A program made the translations under genes and the position numbers. DNA of 64,000 nt from Rhypophila decipiens (Eukaryota; Ascomycota; Sordariomycetes; Sordariales; Naviculisporaceae). Positions 9,292-19,381 of the stretch are shown here, piece after piece. How positions within the stretch are numbered: the first letter of the stretch is position 1; each line of letters begins with the position of its first letter. The DNA is taken from positions 62,001-126,000 of the forward strand of contig MU858065.1 in the NCBI GenBank assembly GCA_033297075.1, in the 5' to 3' direction. Under the pieces are notes generated by a model. The model was given only the letters and a program-made list of their open reading frames with translations, was not told the origin of the DNA and did not search any database.

Positions 9292-11097
9292 ATGGAGACC
9301 GATCAAAGCGCTCTCGCGCAAGCCGAAGTGCCATCCCCGCTCTCGCGTGATCGTCCAGATGTAAGTTAGGGGTGCATCTTTTTCATTCCTACCTAACGAG
9401 GATAATGATTCCTCAGTCCCGCCTTCAACGACTAACTCAAACAGGACCTTGATCAGAGCCAGTCACCCCGCGCACGGCCGAGTACTTGTTGTCCAAACCC
9501 CTTCCCGGCATTAGAGGACCCCATTCGTGAGTCCTGGGAAAAGGCCAAAGCTCAGTACTCTCGCGCCAGGATCTTTGGTCACCCACGCGCGGGATCCCCC
9601 TCTCGCATTCCGAAGCGCGAAACGAAGTCGGCGATCTCCAAATCCCTGGATCTGTTGTCCGACTTGAAAGCTTTGCCCTCTGTCGCCGCCGAGACGATTC
9701 CGGTGCCCATCGCAACAAACCCCCAATCAATCCCAGAGGATCAGAATGCTGGGACCCTGGATCTGTTCGACTTCAAAGTTTTGCCATCTGTCGCCGCCCA
9801 GACGACTCCCGTCTCAGCCACAACAAACCCCTGGCCAACTCCAGCCCACGACGATGAAGATCAGGATGCTGGTCCAAGCAAATATTCCGAGCCTGTCCGT
9901 CACAATTCGCCCTCTGTCCGCGACAACACCCCATCTCTTTCATCCCCCCGTCCTCTCGCAACCGCAAATATTTCCGACGAATCTTCAACCCTTGTCGGCC
10001 CGACTCATCAAACTGGGTATGACGACTGGACGAAAGAAAGTCGGGGTAACATTATTCACATAAAAAAGGGAGACAATGCTACGGCAATCTACAATGCCAA
10101 CGGCGCTTTTGCTTTGCCCGATGTTTGCGACTCCGAGCTCCAGTTTGTTTTCTTTTGCGACGCATCGATGGACGCCCGCCTCAATCCCCAGTGCTAGCCT
10201 CACCGGGGTGGAGTCGGGGTCGTCTGGAGACAACCCTTCGCGCGTGGAAACGACTTGAAGCAAATGGATACTGGTATTAAAGGCCTCTATCAACAAAAGG
10301 TGGCTTATGTCAAGGAGATGCTTTCGATTGGCCATGGGGAGCTGATCGGCATTGATCTCTGCCTGGAGCAGTTGGAAAAACTGGTTGAGACCTACCGCCG
10401 GTCTGACGACCAGACTTTCAGGGGGATGATCTTCACGGACTCGCAGGAGAGCTTGGACCGGCTTGAGGAGGGTATCAATTCCATCAAGAGCAAGAAAGAA
10501 TCCTCGGCGTTTTACTACGCCCATACGCTTCCAGTCGTGCGGTCATGCGTCTCGCGGTCTCACAAACTGCGCAAAGCCAGTTGCGAGGTGGAAATCCACT
10601 GGCTGCCCCGAAAATCGACTCCCGGTGCGATATTGGCGGACCGACTGGCGGGACGATGGAAGAACCAACCAAAGAACTACTGGAGCCAAGGCTATCAGAT
10701 TGACCAGCGGGTCATGGGCGAATTCCGGCTCCGGTGGGAAACCAACATCGTCTTGAAAGCCTTCTTCCCGAGTGGCTTTCCGTGGCTCCAGACGGCGGCC
10801 CAACCCACCCGTCCTGACGAGGTTCAGCGCCGCCAGGCAAAGAAGACTCGAAGACGTCAGAGAAGGATTGAGCAGGAACAAAGGCATGAGCAGACATACG
10901 GGCAGGAGCAGGTATACACGCAGCAGCAGATATACAGCCAGGCACAGGTATACGGACAGGAGCAGGTATACTGGCATGAGCAGATATACACGCAGGAGCA
11001 GGTATACTGGCATGAGCAGATATACACGCAGGAGCAGGTATACAGGCATGAGCGAGTGAATAGTGCGTTGGACTCTATTAGGATGATGCTGTACTAA
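9292..11097 (+). CDS. RNase H-fold gene copy 2, one in-frame TAG, repeat tail
   Basis: Exon 1 (9292-9360, 23 codons, METDQSALAQ...) is followed by an intron at 9361-9444 (GTAAGT...CTAAC...CAG). Exon 2 (9445-11097) stays in frame. The only break in 574 codons is TAG at 10195-10197. The first 200 residues are Pro/Ser-rich and contain a near-duplicated segment (LKALPSVAAETIPV and FKVLPSVAAQTTPV). RNase H features follow: Asp in FFCDAS, Glu in GHGELIG, Asp in MIFTDSQESL and the final Asp in AILADRLAGRW, preceded by EIHWLPRKST. A basic segment and a run of hexapeptide repeats end the chain. The gene is paralogous to 2376-4246, with a like-placed short first exon and a TAG at the same domain position. 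A nonsense mutation, stop readthrough, or two separate ORFs are all possible. The substrate is unknown. Confidence 0.65.
10882..11055 (+). repeat. Coding tandem repeat, hexapeptide VY-x-x-E-Q
   Basis: About nine 18-nt units encode variants of VYGQEQ, VYTQQQ, IYSQAQ, VYWHEQ and IYTQEQ. The last units form a higher-order 36-nt repeat (VYWHEQ-IYTQEQ) present twice almost unchanged. It lies at the C-terminal end of RNase H-like copy 2 and is absent from the other copies, so it is a recent local expansion. Confidence 0.85.
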
Positions 11098-11399
11098 ACC
11101 TTGATGTTGAAGGTTAAAGGGGGGTAAATGGAGGAATGAGATGGAAAGGACAACTGGCAGCATGTGGTGTATAATCGGGTTCTGTAGTATATAGTCTGGC
11201 ACTTATATCTTGTACCAGTTCTGAGATGTCTTCTATTCTCACTTTCTAATTCTATCTCGTCACACCCTCCCCACATGAGAACGGTTCCTACACTCTTCTT
11301 GCTCTGTGGTCCTTCGTTCTATCTCTATCTAGAACAAACGGTCTTTACTCAGACCGACTCGCATTCTGATATCCAGCTACTGCCGCATATTCCTGCCTC

Positions 11400-12392
11400 A
11401 AGCAACGGTGGAGGCATGATGCGGTCTACGAGGGCGACGAATATCTTACCTACCAGCGACTGGCGAAAGGTAACGACGATGAAATCGACAGTGACAACGA
11501 CATCCACAAAGGCATGAAACCACCATCGACAAAAGCTCCCAAGGCAAAGCCACCCTAGACTCAGGGGCCGACACAGTCTGACGCCGTGCTTGCTGGTGAT
11601 TCATGATATCAACCCCGGGAACCACATACGGACTTTTGACGCTCGGCCTGCCATTGTCAAGATCTATTCCGATTTTCTTGGTATACTGGATCAGCTGAGA
11701 TCGAGGGCCTGTTTGACAAGGAATCGAAACAGGCCAGGCAACCGGACGAAAAGATATGTCATCCAAGAGATTGCAATTTGCGCGTGCCTCGCGAGCACTC
11801 GCCGACAATTCTGCAGGATTGCCGGTCCACTGCAGCTCGAGCTTCACTGGGTGGCAGCCCATACCAGACGGCACCCCTCGGAGCCGCCGCCGGTGTACAC
11901 CAGCCTGTCACCACGAGCAACGACTTCTACAGGCACAAGGCCCCAGCTGCTCCAGCCACCCCTCCTACTACCCTCGGCGGGAGCGCAGACCCTTCCCCGT
12001 GGTCGCTCGGCAGCCCCTCCTCGTCGTACTCTCTCAACCGGCGCTGGTCCAATTCTGCGAGTGCAAAAACTTTCCCACAGATCCAGCAGCAGAGCGGCGG
12101 AGGCTACGGCGGAGGCAACGGGCAGTACAAGATCCTAATATTCACAGACTCTGAAAATAGCCAGGATCGGTTGTTGGAGGGCACCGACATATATGCGGTC
12201 GGCAAGCAGAAGCAGCAGCAGTACTACCTTTTTCGCACTTTTCCTGTTGTCAAAGCGATTATCTGGCAGATTCATGGGCTGTCAGATGTCACGGGTGTTG
12301 TAACCCGGCCACAGAATAACAACCTCCTCGATAGTCCTCCGGCCGATTTTGTTGTTATGGTCGAGGATCATCCTAGTCACTATCTGTCCTAG
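11400..12392 (+). pseudogene. RNase H-fold copy 3, two broken partial domains
   Basis: Two partial RNase H-like pieces sit in different frames. The first, 11590-11880, has IVKIYSDFLGILDQL followed later by LQLELHWVAAHTRR, matching the third-Asp strand and the strand before the last Asp. The second, about 12118-12330, reads ILIFTDSENSQDRLLEG and then YYLFRTFPVVKAI, close to FTDSQESLDRLEEG and YYAHTLPVVRSC of copy 2. The segment 11440-11520 (YEGDEYLTYQRLAKGNDDE) may be a remnant N-terminal region. No complete set of catalytic residues remains. The second piece loses similarity near 12330, just where the segment at 13345-13715 would take over, so the original gene may have been split by about 1 kb of unrelated DNA. 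Confidence 0.55.
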
Positions 12393-13344
12393 GGAAGTAC
12401 TAATAAGGGATAGATATCCCTTTTGTCCACCGAGCCTCTTATATGAGATTAAGGGTTCACCCCCTTCTAGCATCTACTCCAAGCCATCTCTGTCTGACCT
12501 CTTGATAGTCTCCCAAATCGCGAGTTTTGTATTATAATGCTGGATCTCTTAGATCCATTCCTGCTATAGAGTATCTGTATGTGCTGTCTCTTCTCACTCG
12601 GTGCTGATAAGAGGATGCGGAGAAGCGGGACGGGGGAGGAGAAGGAGCAGGATATCCGCCAATTTGTCTTCGTCATCTCGGTCATCCCGTGCGGCGGAGG
12701 GTTGGACAACAGCAGCGAAACAATGCTCGTATTTTGTCCTAATCTGCCACTTCGAGATGTTTCTTCAGGTAGGTGGAGATGAACAAGTTGCGAGGCTTGG
12801 CTGTGGCTGTCAGCATCCGAGCCAGCAGCACCATTTTTGTAGGATATTCATTTCTCGTTCTCCGCAACGAGTTTCAATAACGCTAGACGTCCTACAATTG
12901 AAGATACCATCGAGTTGGTACCAAGACTAGAAAGACACCAGGTCAAAAGGCGCGTTGGCATTCTCAAAACCAACATCATTGTTAGCAGGAAAAGATGCAA
13001 TAGTACATTAGACTTCGGCGGCATTGGCTTGCGTCTGGTGCTAGTAGAATATGGGCGATCAGGGATTATTATCACCTCTTGAGAGACTCTCTATATGGTT
13101 CAAGAAGGGAGGAACGAGATAGGGGTGGAAGACTTTGACCTATTGATACTGGCCGGTGTTGCGAGCAGGGTCCCGAAGAAGCCAAGTCAAGTCAATCTGA
13201 TCCCCCTTTTGGCTTAAATTGAACTAATACAGGCCAAATTGACTTAAGAAATAGTTCAATTCAATTGAATTGATCTACTTGAGGAACTTGAATGGCCGGA
13301 AAAATGATAGAAAAATGAAGCTATTCCTCCCAGTTATAGGGGGT
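12393..13344. other. Non-coding stretch splitting an RNase H-like copy
   Basis: No gene is recognised. Near its right end (13190-13290) is AT-rich sequence with the palindrome-like TTCAATTCAATTGAATTGAT. It may be inserted DNA between copies 3 and 4, but I could not find matching terminal repeats or a target-site duplication. Confidence 0.3.
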
Positions 13345-13715
13345 ATAGTTTGTATAAGGTTAGGGTTATATATAGGGATTCTACTAGTTCAAGTAATCCA
13401 ATGCACTGGATGCCACGGCGCAAGACGGAGCCTGCTCGAATGGCGGATAAACTGGCGGGGAGCTGGAAGCAGACGACGGAGGACTTTTGGGAGCGTGAGT
13501 TTCACAATCTTGCGCGCACTATGATGCCCGCCCGGTTGAGGGAAGAGGTGTTGGATGCTGTGAAGCCCTTCATGCCAGGAGGAACGACTACATCCATCTT
13601 GTCGGAAAAGATTGCGGAACTACGCCGTGTTGGACACCAGAGCAAACGGGAGAGACATGACAGGAAGAAACAGGAACGGCAGCGAAGGCTGATGGAGGAA
13701 ACTGGAACTTCTTGA
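13345..13715 (+). pseudogene. RNase H-fold copy 4, C-terminal fragment only
   Basis: The open stretch encodes MHWMPRRKTEPARMADKLAG followed by SWKQTTEDFW and a Lys/Arg-rich end (KRERHDRKKQERQRRLMEE). This matches the last catalytic-Asp region and basic tail of copy 2 (HWLPRKST...ILADRLAGRWKN) and copy 1 (RWRPRRST...VADDLAGQWKT). No upstream domain parts and no good start codon are present. It is most simply the 3' half of the broken copy ending near 12330. Confidence 0.6.
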
Positions 13716-14213
13716 GTCAATGTGGTTTTCTACGTAGTAGCTGCCATGTCCCCAGTCCGATAACCTGATACAAACTTGTTTATATAAGATCTTATCATTC
13801 TGTAACGCTGATCTCTTCTTGTGAACCTTGTCCACAGTGTTGGTGCTAGATTTCGCTTCACTCGCTTGCTTGTTTTCTTTCTTCTCCCGCCTTAACAAGA
13901 GCTCGCAATTGACGGAACTATAAGTAAATTGTGTGATTTACCACTGGAACCTACGTTTGGGAATGACTTTTATTGTCGTTATGGGTTGGGACTCCTGGCC
14001 GTAAATGCTACGCTTCTCAGGCCGGTCACCAGACCTAGCATGTTGCGGATGGGGTACTACGATTTTCGCTTGAACTTTACAAGCAGATGCAAGCAGTGCA
14101 GATGCAAGCAGTTTGTTAGTGATTGGCCTTTCTCGGGAGACTTTCCGTATTTCTATCCGAGTAATGAATAGAAAAGTCGAAAAAGAAAAAGAAAAAGAAA
14201 AACAATGCGCGCA
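13716..14213. other. Intergenic, no gene seen
   Basis: No supported coding sequence. An A-rich run at 14173-14204 gives, on the minus strand, four T5 tracts directly after the tRNA-like element at 14214-14319, which fits Pol III termination. A short direct repeat (AGATGCAAGCAGT) occurs at 14080-14115. Confidence 0.4.
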
Positions 14214-14319
14214 CTCGAGGGCTGAGTTGGTAGTCCAGCGGGGCTCGAACCCGCATCTCGATAAACGTGTGTTTCGACTTAACTTTCCAATTACACCACA
14301 TGACCACCGTGCCCTCGAG
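14214..14319 (-). tRNA. tRNA-like gene E3 with extended inverted ends
   Basis: The minus strand has an A-box-like TGGTGTAATTGG (14298-14287), a B box GGTTCGAGCCC (14251-14241) and a 5-bp T stem GCGGG/CCCGC. A 7-bp acceptor-like pairing joins GGTGGTC with GACTACC, but two extra bases sit between T arm and acceptor. Outside it, CTCGAGGGC (14214-14222) and GCCCTCGAG (14311-14319) form a 9-bp inverted repeat, so the acceptor helix could be much longer than normal. I found no standard 7-nt anticodon loop. It is similar over most of its length to the element at 17343-17447. It is probably a tRNA pseudogene or tRNA-derived RNA, not a working tRNA. Confidence 0.45.
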
Positions 14320-14469
14320 TTGTTGAATTTGCAGCTTGGATTTTTGGCCTATGAGGTGGGGTGTCTGTCATCCCAACCTCGTCTGCCACGGACATCATTA
14401 AAGAACCAAACTCCACTTTCCGTGGCCATTTGTTTTCCCCCATCCATTTGTTTTCTCTTGGAAGTTAAT

Positions 14470-16383
14470 TCAATCATCCTTGTTCTTAGTCACGTAAAGG
14501 ACCCCATCTTTGAGCTCCAGCCCTTGTTTGGCCAGACTTTTCCCAACAACTCCATCTACCACAACGCGTGTGAAGCTCGTCAGTCCCCAGAGCTGACCCA
14601 CTGCCAATAATCCAAGCACCATCAACAACAACACCCACGCAATGCCGCCACCACCCTTTCCAATCTGCTTATTCGTCGTCACCGTCAGATCTCCTTCCGG
14701 CAAATACTTGTCTTTCCTCCAAGATAAGAACAGCGCCTCCTCCCTCCACTGCCTCACAAGACTGAAATACGCTTGCGCCGTGTCGGTCAATATATGCTCA
14801 ATCAGCCCGGGCAACCCGAGCGTGCGACCGAGAAACATGTCCCACGTTTCGAGCGAGGTCATCTTGCCGGCTGCCATGCCCGCGACCATGGCGCCGCCTC
14901 TGCCGGCGTGATTGAGGGCCTCGTCGATAGCTACTGCCGCGGGGTAGAGCGCGTCAAAAGTGAGGGCTTCCTTGGTCGAGAGGACAGGGCCGATGGAGAT
15001 TGGTTCGATGGGCGAGGTCATGGTCACTTGGCGGATTAGGTCATGGCCGCCATATTGGCAGTCGATGAGGATGACGGTCACTTTCGGGTCTGGGTCTGCG
15101 GCTGCATGACTGAGGCCGAGTTTGGTAAAGAGAAATAGCTGATGAATCGTCGGTTCGTCGTCGGTTGTACTTCCACCCCCAGTCCCATCATCTTTGTCTA
15201 CCTTTCCTTGGCCATCGTCATCTTCTGTTCCACTACCACCAGCAGGGTCGCCACTGGCAGATTTTGTCTTTTTCAAAGCCTGCCATGTGTCGACAAAGAA
15301 GTCCCTACTGCCTTCACCTTCGACAAAAGTAACCGCCCGGTTAGTTCCACGCGTATCCCAGTCCACCTTGGGAGCGAAGTCAAATCTATGCACCGCCGCT
15401 TTCTCATTTTTACTTGACGACGACGACTTGAAGGAACTTTCAACCACTTGATGCTCCCACTTCCAATCCTCCGTGCTATCTCTACATTGCACTGTCACGT
15501 TCGTCCCCGCCACGACGGGCTTGTACACCAGCACTCGTCCCCCTGCTGAAGATGGTAGGCGATACCCTTTCCGTTCCCACGGCGCGGGCGCAACCCCCAC
15601 GCCATGCGTCCGTATAGAAGGATACACGGTGTGCCCAATCCTCACACCGGCGCCATCGGCACTCTCTTGAAGATGATGCGACAGATGACGATGGGTAATT
15701 TCCAACGCACCAGGGCCTTTTTGCGAGACGACATGCTCAAACGCGCTGCGAAGCATAACAGCGCTGAGATCCCATGGCGCAGCAGCGGGGACCCATACGC
15801 CTAACCCGAGCTCATCGCTAATAGCCGCAGTCGATACAGGGCCAATGGGGCTGGTCATTGTCCATGTTAACGGATGCATGCCAAAGAGAGTAAGGCCTAC
15901 CTGGGCGCCAAACGCGATCGTGCTAACCCAGACCATGACGGATGATAACGTCATATTGTTGGCGTTGCTCGTGACGCTGCTTGTACCAAGATCTTTTATC
16001 GTTCTGATGAGGCTCCTCTTTGGTCTTGAGCTTGCGCTGGCCAAGATTCCGGAGGTGACGCGACCCTTGGTAGTACTCCGCGGGGTGCGACGGTATCGAA
16101 ACGCAACGAGGTTAACGGCCGCGACGAGCCCGCCGCAAATCTGGACCGCGCCATTCCATAAATCTGCGTTGTAGCGGGCTAGAGTGCGTGAGTGGCGGAT
16201 TCGAAGCGTGTCTCGATCCCTGTTTTTTTGATAGGAAAGATGGAGCGGGACGTCCCATGCTAGAACCGGCCTGTAGTGGACTTTGATGGCGAAATGGATT
16301 GCCGACACCAGACATATGAACGATACCAGGTTGAGCGCATACGGCCAGACGAGGCCGAGATAATACCTGGTGGTGTCGTTCAT
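14470..16383 (-). CDS. Large fungal membrane protein, 637 aa, unknown role
   Basis: A single uninterrupted exon starts at the ATG (16383). Hydrophobic segments fall at about residues 8-33, 77-95 and 146-168 near the N terminus and 582-601 near the C terminus. The roughly 400 residues between membrane segments 3 and 4 form a soluble, probably extracytoplasmic part with low-complexity Ser and Asp/Gly-rich stretches (about residues 315-325 and 380-410). A TMTSPI-x-P motif appears twice, near residue 175 and again in the second half, which suggests two related segments. I do not recognise a named domain; it resembles uncharacterised fungal membrane proteins. No broken codons or frameshifts are visible, unlike several neighbours. 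Confidence 0.75.
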   Translation of the reverse strand: MNDTTRYYLGLVWPYALNLVSFICLVSAIHFAIKVHYRPVLAWDVPLHLSYQKNRDRDTLRIRHSRTLARYNADLWNGAVQICGGLVAAVNLVAFRYRRTPRSTTKGRVTSGILASASSRPKRSLIRTIKDLGTSSVTSNANNMTLSSVMVWVSTIAFGAQVGLTLFGMHPLTWTMTSPIGPVSTAAISDELGLGVWVPAAAPWDLSAVMLRSAFEHVVSQKGPGALEITHRHLSHHLQESADGAGVRIGHTVYPSIRTHGVGVAPAPWERKGYRLPSSAGGRVLVYKPVVAGTNVTVQCRDSTEDWKWEHQVVESSFKSSSSSKNEKAAVHRFDFAPKVDWDTRGTNRAVTFVEGEGSRDFFVDTWQALKKTKSASGDPAGGSGTEDDDGQGKVDKDDGTGGGSTTDDEPTIHQLFLFTKLGLSHAAADPDPKVTVILIDCQYGGHDLIRQVTMTSPIEPISIGPVLSTKEALTFDALYPAAVAIDEALNHAGRGGAMVAGMAAGKMTSLETWDMFLGRTLGLPGLIEHILTDTAQAYFSLVRQWREEALFLSWRKDKYLPEGDLTVTTNKQIGKGGGGIAWVLLLMVLGLLAVGQLWGLTSFTRVVVDGVVGKSLAKQGLELKDGVLYVTKNKDD

Positions 16384-17342
16384 GTTTTCGAGCCTAGCTG
16401 AGGTTGTGATTCATCGTGGGTCTTGGCGCGTTGTTGTTGTTTTGTCCGTTGGTGTGCGGCTGACGAAAGTCCTAGCTCCGATACCACCGCGCTTACCATT
16501 ACAGGTTAGCCCATCCCGCCACTATGCATGCGGAATGGTGTATGAACGAGCCGATTATCCGCCTGAGTCCACTACCATAATTACCCGGGCGTACCAGGGC
16601 TGCTGGCTTTTGAGGGTTAGGGTTATGGAGGTGAACCGCACATCGAGATGTTGACCCCCGTCTGAATTGAGAACCTACCGTCGTGTTCGGAGAAGACAGG
16701 AACGCGGATGCGCGAATTGAACAGACTTTATTCTCTTAACTTTGGTGTTGGTGCAAGAACCACACGAGTTTTGGTCTTCTTCAAGTTCCTGTAACGAAAA
16801 CCTTGCATTGTGCTCTACTGAATCCAAGCACGCAGCCTTGTCATCCGGTGTCCTCAACATTTCTTGAGCCGTGAGATGAATGCAATTTGCAGGTCCTTGA
16901 TGGTCTCGGTAACTGCTCATTGGGAATGGTGACGCTGGTTTAGAAGACGGGATTCAGGTACTTGAATTGTTGTGCGTTACTCGGCTCTCCTCTATGCACC
17001 GAACGATACAGCATGGTGTGCTTTTTCCTTTTCTTTCCGTCATCTCAGATAAGCTGCAACAGAATGCAAATAGCAGGGACAGTGCCTAACAGGACACGTT
17101 CAGTCATCAGTTTTGGAATGAGCGAAGTGGAAGGCCTCATTATGTCCGTGATGACGGGCTGTGCTCGAGGTAAAGACGACCCAAGCTAACACGCGGGTGG
17201 CAGCAAATGCAAATGCACAAAGTAACACAGCAGATGGTTTAAATTTATTCAACTCAATTGACTAGCATTATGCAAGTTTAGCGGCCTTTCGAGATTGAAT
17301 TAGCCCCCGTATAGGTCAAAGCTCTGGGTGTTACTTTCGCTT
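16384..17342. other. Intergenic, no gene seen
   Basis: It contains the upstream region of the membrane-protein gene. Open stretches are short and lack recognisable protein features. Confidence 0.4.
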
Positions 17343-17447
17343 CTCAAGCAGTTCGGTGGCCAAGTGGTGTAATGGCAAGTTAAGACGAGAGCACATGCGG
17401 TGAGCAAGATGCCGGTTCGAGTCCGGCCACGGTCACTGAATCTTGAG
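17343..17447 (+). tRNA. tRNA-like gene E4, relative of E3
   Basis: It has an A-box-like TGGTGTAATGG (about 17364-17374), a B box GGTTCGAGTCC (about 17413-17423) and a T arm with stem GCCGG/CCGGC. GTGGCC can pair with GGTCAC as a short acceptor. Further out, TTC pairs with GAA and CTCAAG (17343-17348) with CTTGAG (17442-17447), giving an interrupted long terminal helix as in E3. Three extra bases (CAC) separate T arm and acceptor, and no regular anticodon arm is seen. T-rich sequence (TTATTTCTTTTCC) follows. It is a tRNA-derived element or degenerate tRNA. Confidence 0.45.
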
Positions 17448-18089
17448 GGGTGTATTATTTCTTTTCCTGTTTCCTTGCGATCTTGCAATCGAATCACGAA
17501 CTATAGATTACTTCACATATCATTTTCCCGAAATCAAATTTTCCCAGGAAGCGGATCTCTGAGTAACGGCTCCGATCTCTTTGATGCATGATCTGCAAGT
17601 CCCGACATCCCATCAGATCAACACCCATATGTATTCCTTGGAGGAACAGATTTTCCCAAGTTTCTCCTCTCACCTTCGAGTACAGACATGCCTTCCACCT
17701 TCTAGATCGTTTTGACATGAGCACTGTCACCATATCAAGGACACTACGGTATAAGATATTTCTACCTTCGCTTCTTTCAGCTTCTATAAGCTAGACTCCT
17801 CAGATGCCCGACTTAACTAGATTCTCGATCAGCTTTCTTGAATATTATTACAGGATTTACGAGAATATAACAGTTTACTTCTCAGTGGCTTGATACTCTC
17901 TGTGAGGGCCGGTCCGACCGTACGAGCCTTTGCTGCCCAGCGCCAGCCCCGCATGGAATGGTGGGGTCCAACAGTGAATACCTCGCACACGGCAATTTAA
18001 GCCAATTCCGGTTAGGCTTATTCTCTCTCTTCTTCTTTCTTTTCCTCAGTTTAGAATCTTCGTCTATAGCTACCAATTGATGAGTTCCG
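17448..18089. other. Intergenic, no gene seen
   Basis: There is no supported gene. A short minus-strand open stretch at 18142-17882 has a Lys/Arg-rich patch but no recognisable family features. Confidence 0.3.
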
Positions 18090-18640
18090 CCGTCAACCAC
18101 TGGTCGTGACACTCTCGATCCTTTCCTCTTTAAAAAAGCCATTTTTACCTCTCATATACATTAACACCCCCAATTTCAACAAAATTAAACAAAGTATGGA
18201 TGGGCTATGATCCAATCCAGAAAAACTCACATTGCTGGTACAAAACACCGGCTCCCCAGTGAGCTTCTGCTTCTCAACGCCCAATAACAATCCTTTGCTG
18301 TCTTCTGTCCCACTATATTAAAAGCAAAATCTTGACATCATGTTCTGAACGCTCGAACTAACGGTATATGTCTCGGTGTAGATACCCGAGTGATTCCGAA
18401 TAACTAGCTTCGACTACTAGGGTAGGCCATTTCTCTCGTCCATCTTGTTCGTGAATGGGCCCCCCGGCAGAATCAGGCTCTTTCCTGGCTGTCTTGCCTC
18501 TTATGTCGGCGAGGAGATATGTCCAGAATGAGAGGGTGTCTCTCCCTGACACGGCCGTCCTCATCTGGTACTTTTCTCTTCTGTTTGTCGGTGGTGAAGA
18601 CGTTGTACATGTCGGTCAAGAATTGACTGTACTCGAGTAG
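18090..18640 (-). pseudogene. Relic of a fungal PD-(D/E)XK-like protein
   Basis: On the minus strand the stretch REKWPTLVVEASYSESLGYL (within 18460-18360) matches a motif that I recall from a widespread uncharacterised fungal family thought to have a restriction-endonuclease-like fold. There the Glu follows a valine-rich strand. Downstream pieces (DVKILLLI and QQRIVIGR) fit the next strands of that family but are broken by stop codons. Upstream (LLEYSQFLTDMYNVF) the frame shifts. It is a degraded copy. The family assignment rests on memory of the motif, and the fold on published inference, so it is moderately uncertain. Confidence 0.4.
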
Positions 18641-19381
18641 CGTGGGTCAGATGTTATTCGGGGCTTTCTTGCCCGCTCACCACCCTCAACACCGACCCCA
18701 ACTCCGACCGATCCGAAGTCGACGCCGCCCACGCCCGGGCAGTATCGGTCATGGACGATCTATCTCGGGTTGCAGCAAAGTCTAGTCGGGAACATCAGAT
18801 ACTGTAGACACCGCCGATGTTGTTTGTGTGTGGGCATTGCAGCGAGCCAGTTTATTATCTTGCCTCCAATCTCATGGACAATATCACAGAGCGCATTGGG
18901 CGACACACAAGTTCGGTTTAGAATAAACGCCCCTGACTTGCTGGAGGAGTCAATGACAATACCCGTCCTAGAGCATCGTGTGAGATGGTGGTTGCCAAGT
19001 CGGTCCATATGGAAGTTATACGAGTCAGGATGCTCGCGATTCTCGTTGTATATACAGCTGATGGTCTTATTCAGCTGATTGTCTTGAGCGGAATTATAGA
19101 GATGTGCGACCAAAAAGATTGAATTAGACTATGCATCTCAGATGCTGCTATAAAAAAGGCCGGCTAACAGGTGGGTTATAAGCGAAGAGCAAAACTGTAA
19201 AGAACCCTTTCTTTTCGATCCCCTTATTAATCCATCCAAACAGATGATCATAGTCCGCCCCAAATTCCAATCTTTCCGCCAAAGAGACCAAGCGAAAAGT
19301 TAAATTTGGGTATTTTACACAATGACGCAAGCTGAAGAGACACTTGAAAGATGAAAGCTAGTACAAAGAATCTGATAGTTA
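18641..19381. other. Intergenic with one unconvincing open stretch
   Basis: A minus-strand open stretch (19113-18760) has no ATG at its beginning and no recognisable domain. No gene is called. Confidence 0.3.

Noticed and set aside
10143..10197. An intron ending at the TAG of RNase H copy 2
   Set aside because: The only possible donor (GTTTGT) would delete the catalytic Asp segment, and copy 1 has no matching donor.
14214..14319. Nonsense-suppressor tRNA that could explain the TAG codons
   Set aside because: No 7-nt anticodon loop with a CTA anticodon can be drawn in E1, E2, E3 or E4.
18760..19113. Minus-strand 117-codon frame with four Cys, possibly a small secreted protein
   Set aside because: It begins at a TTG codon, with no signal peptide and no recognised family.
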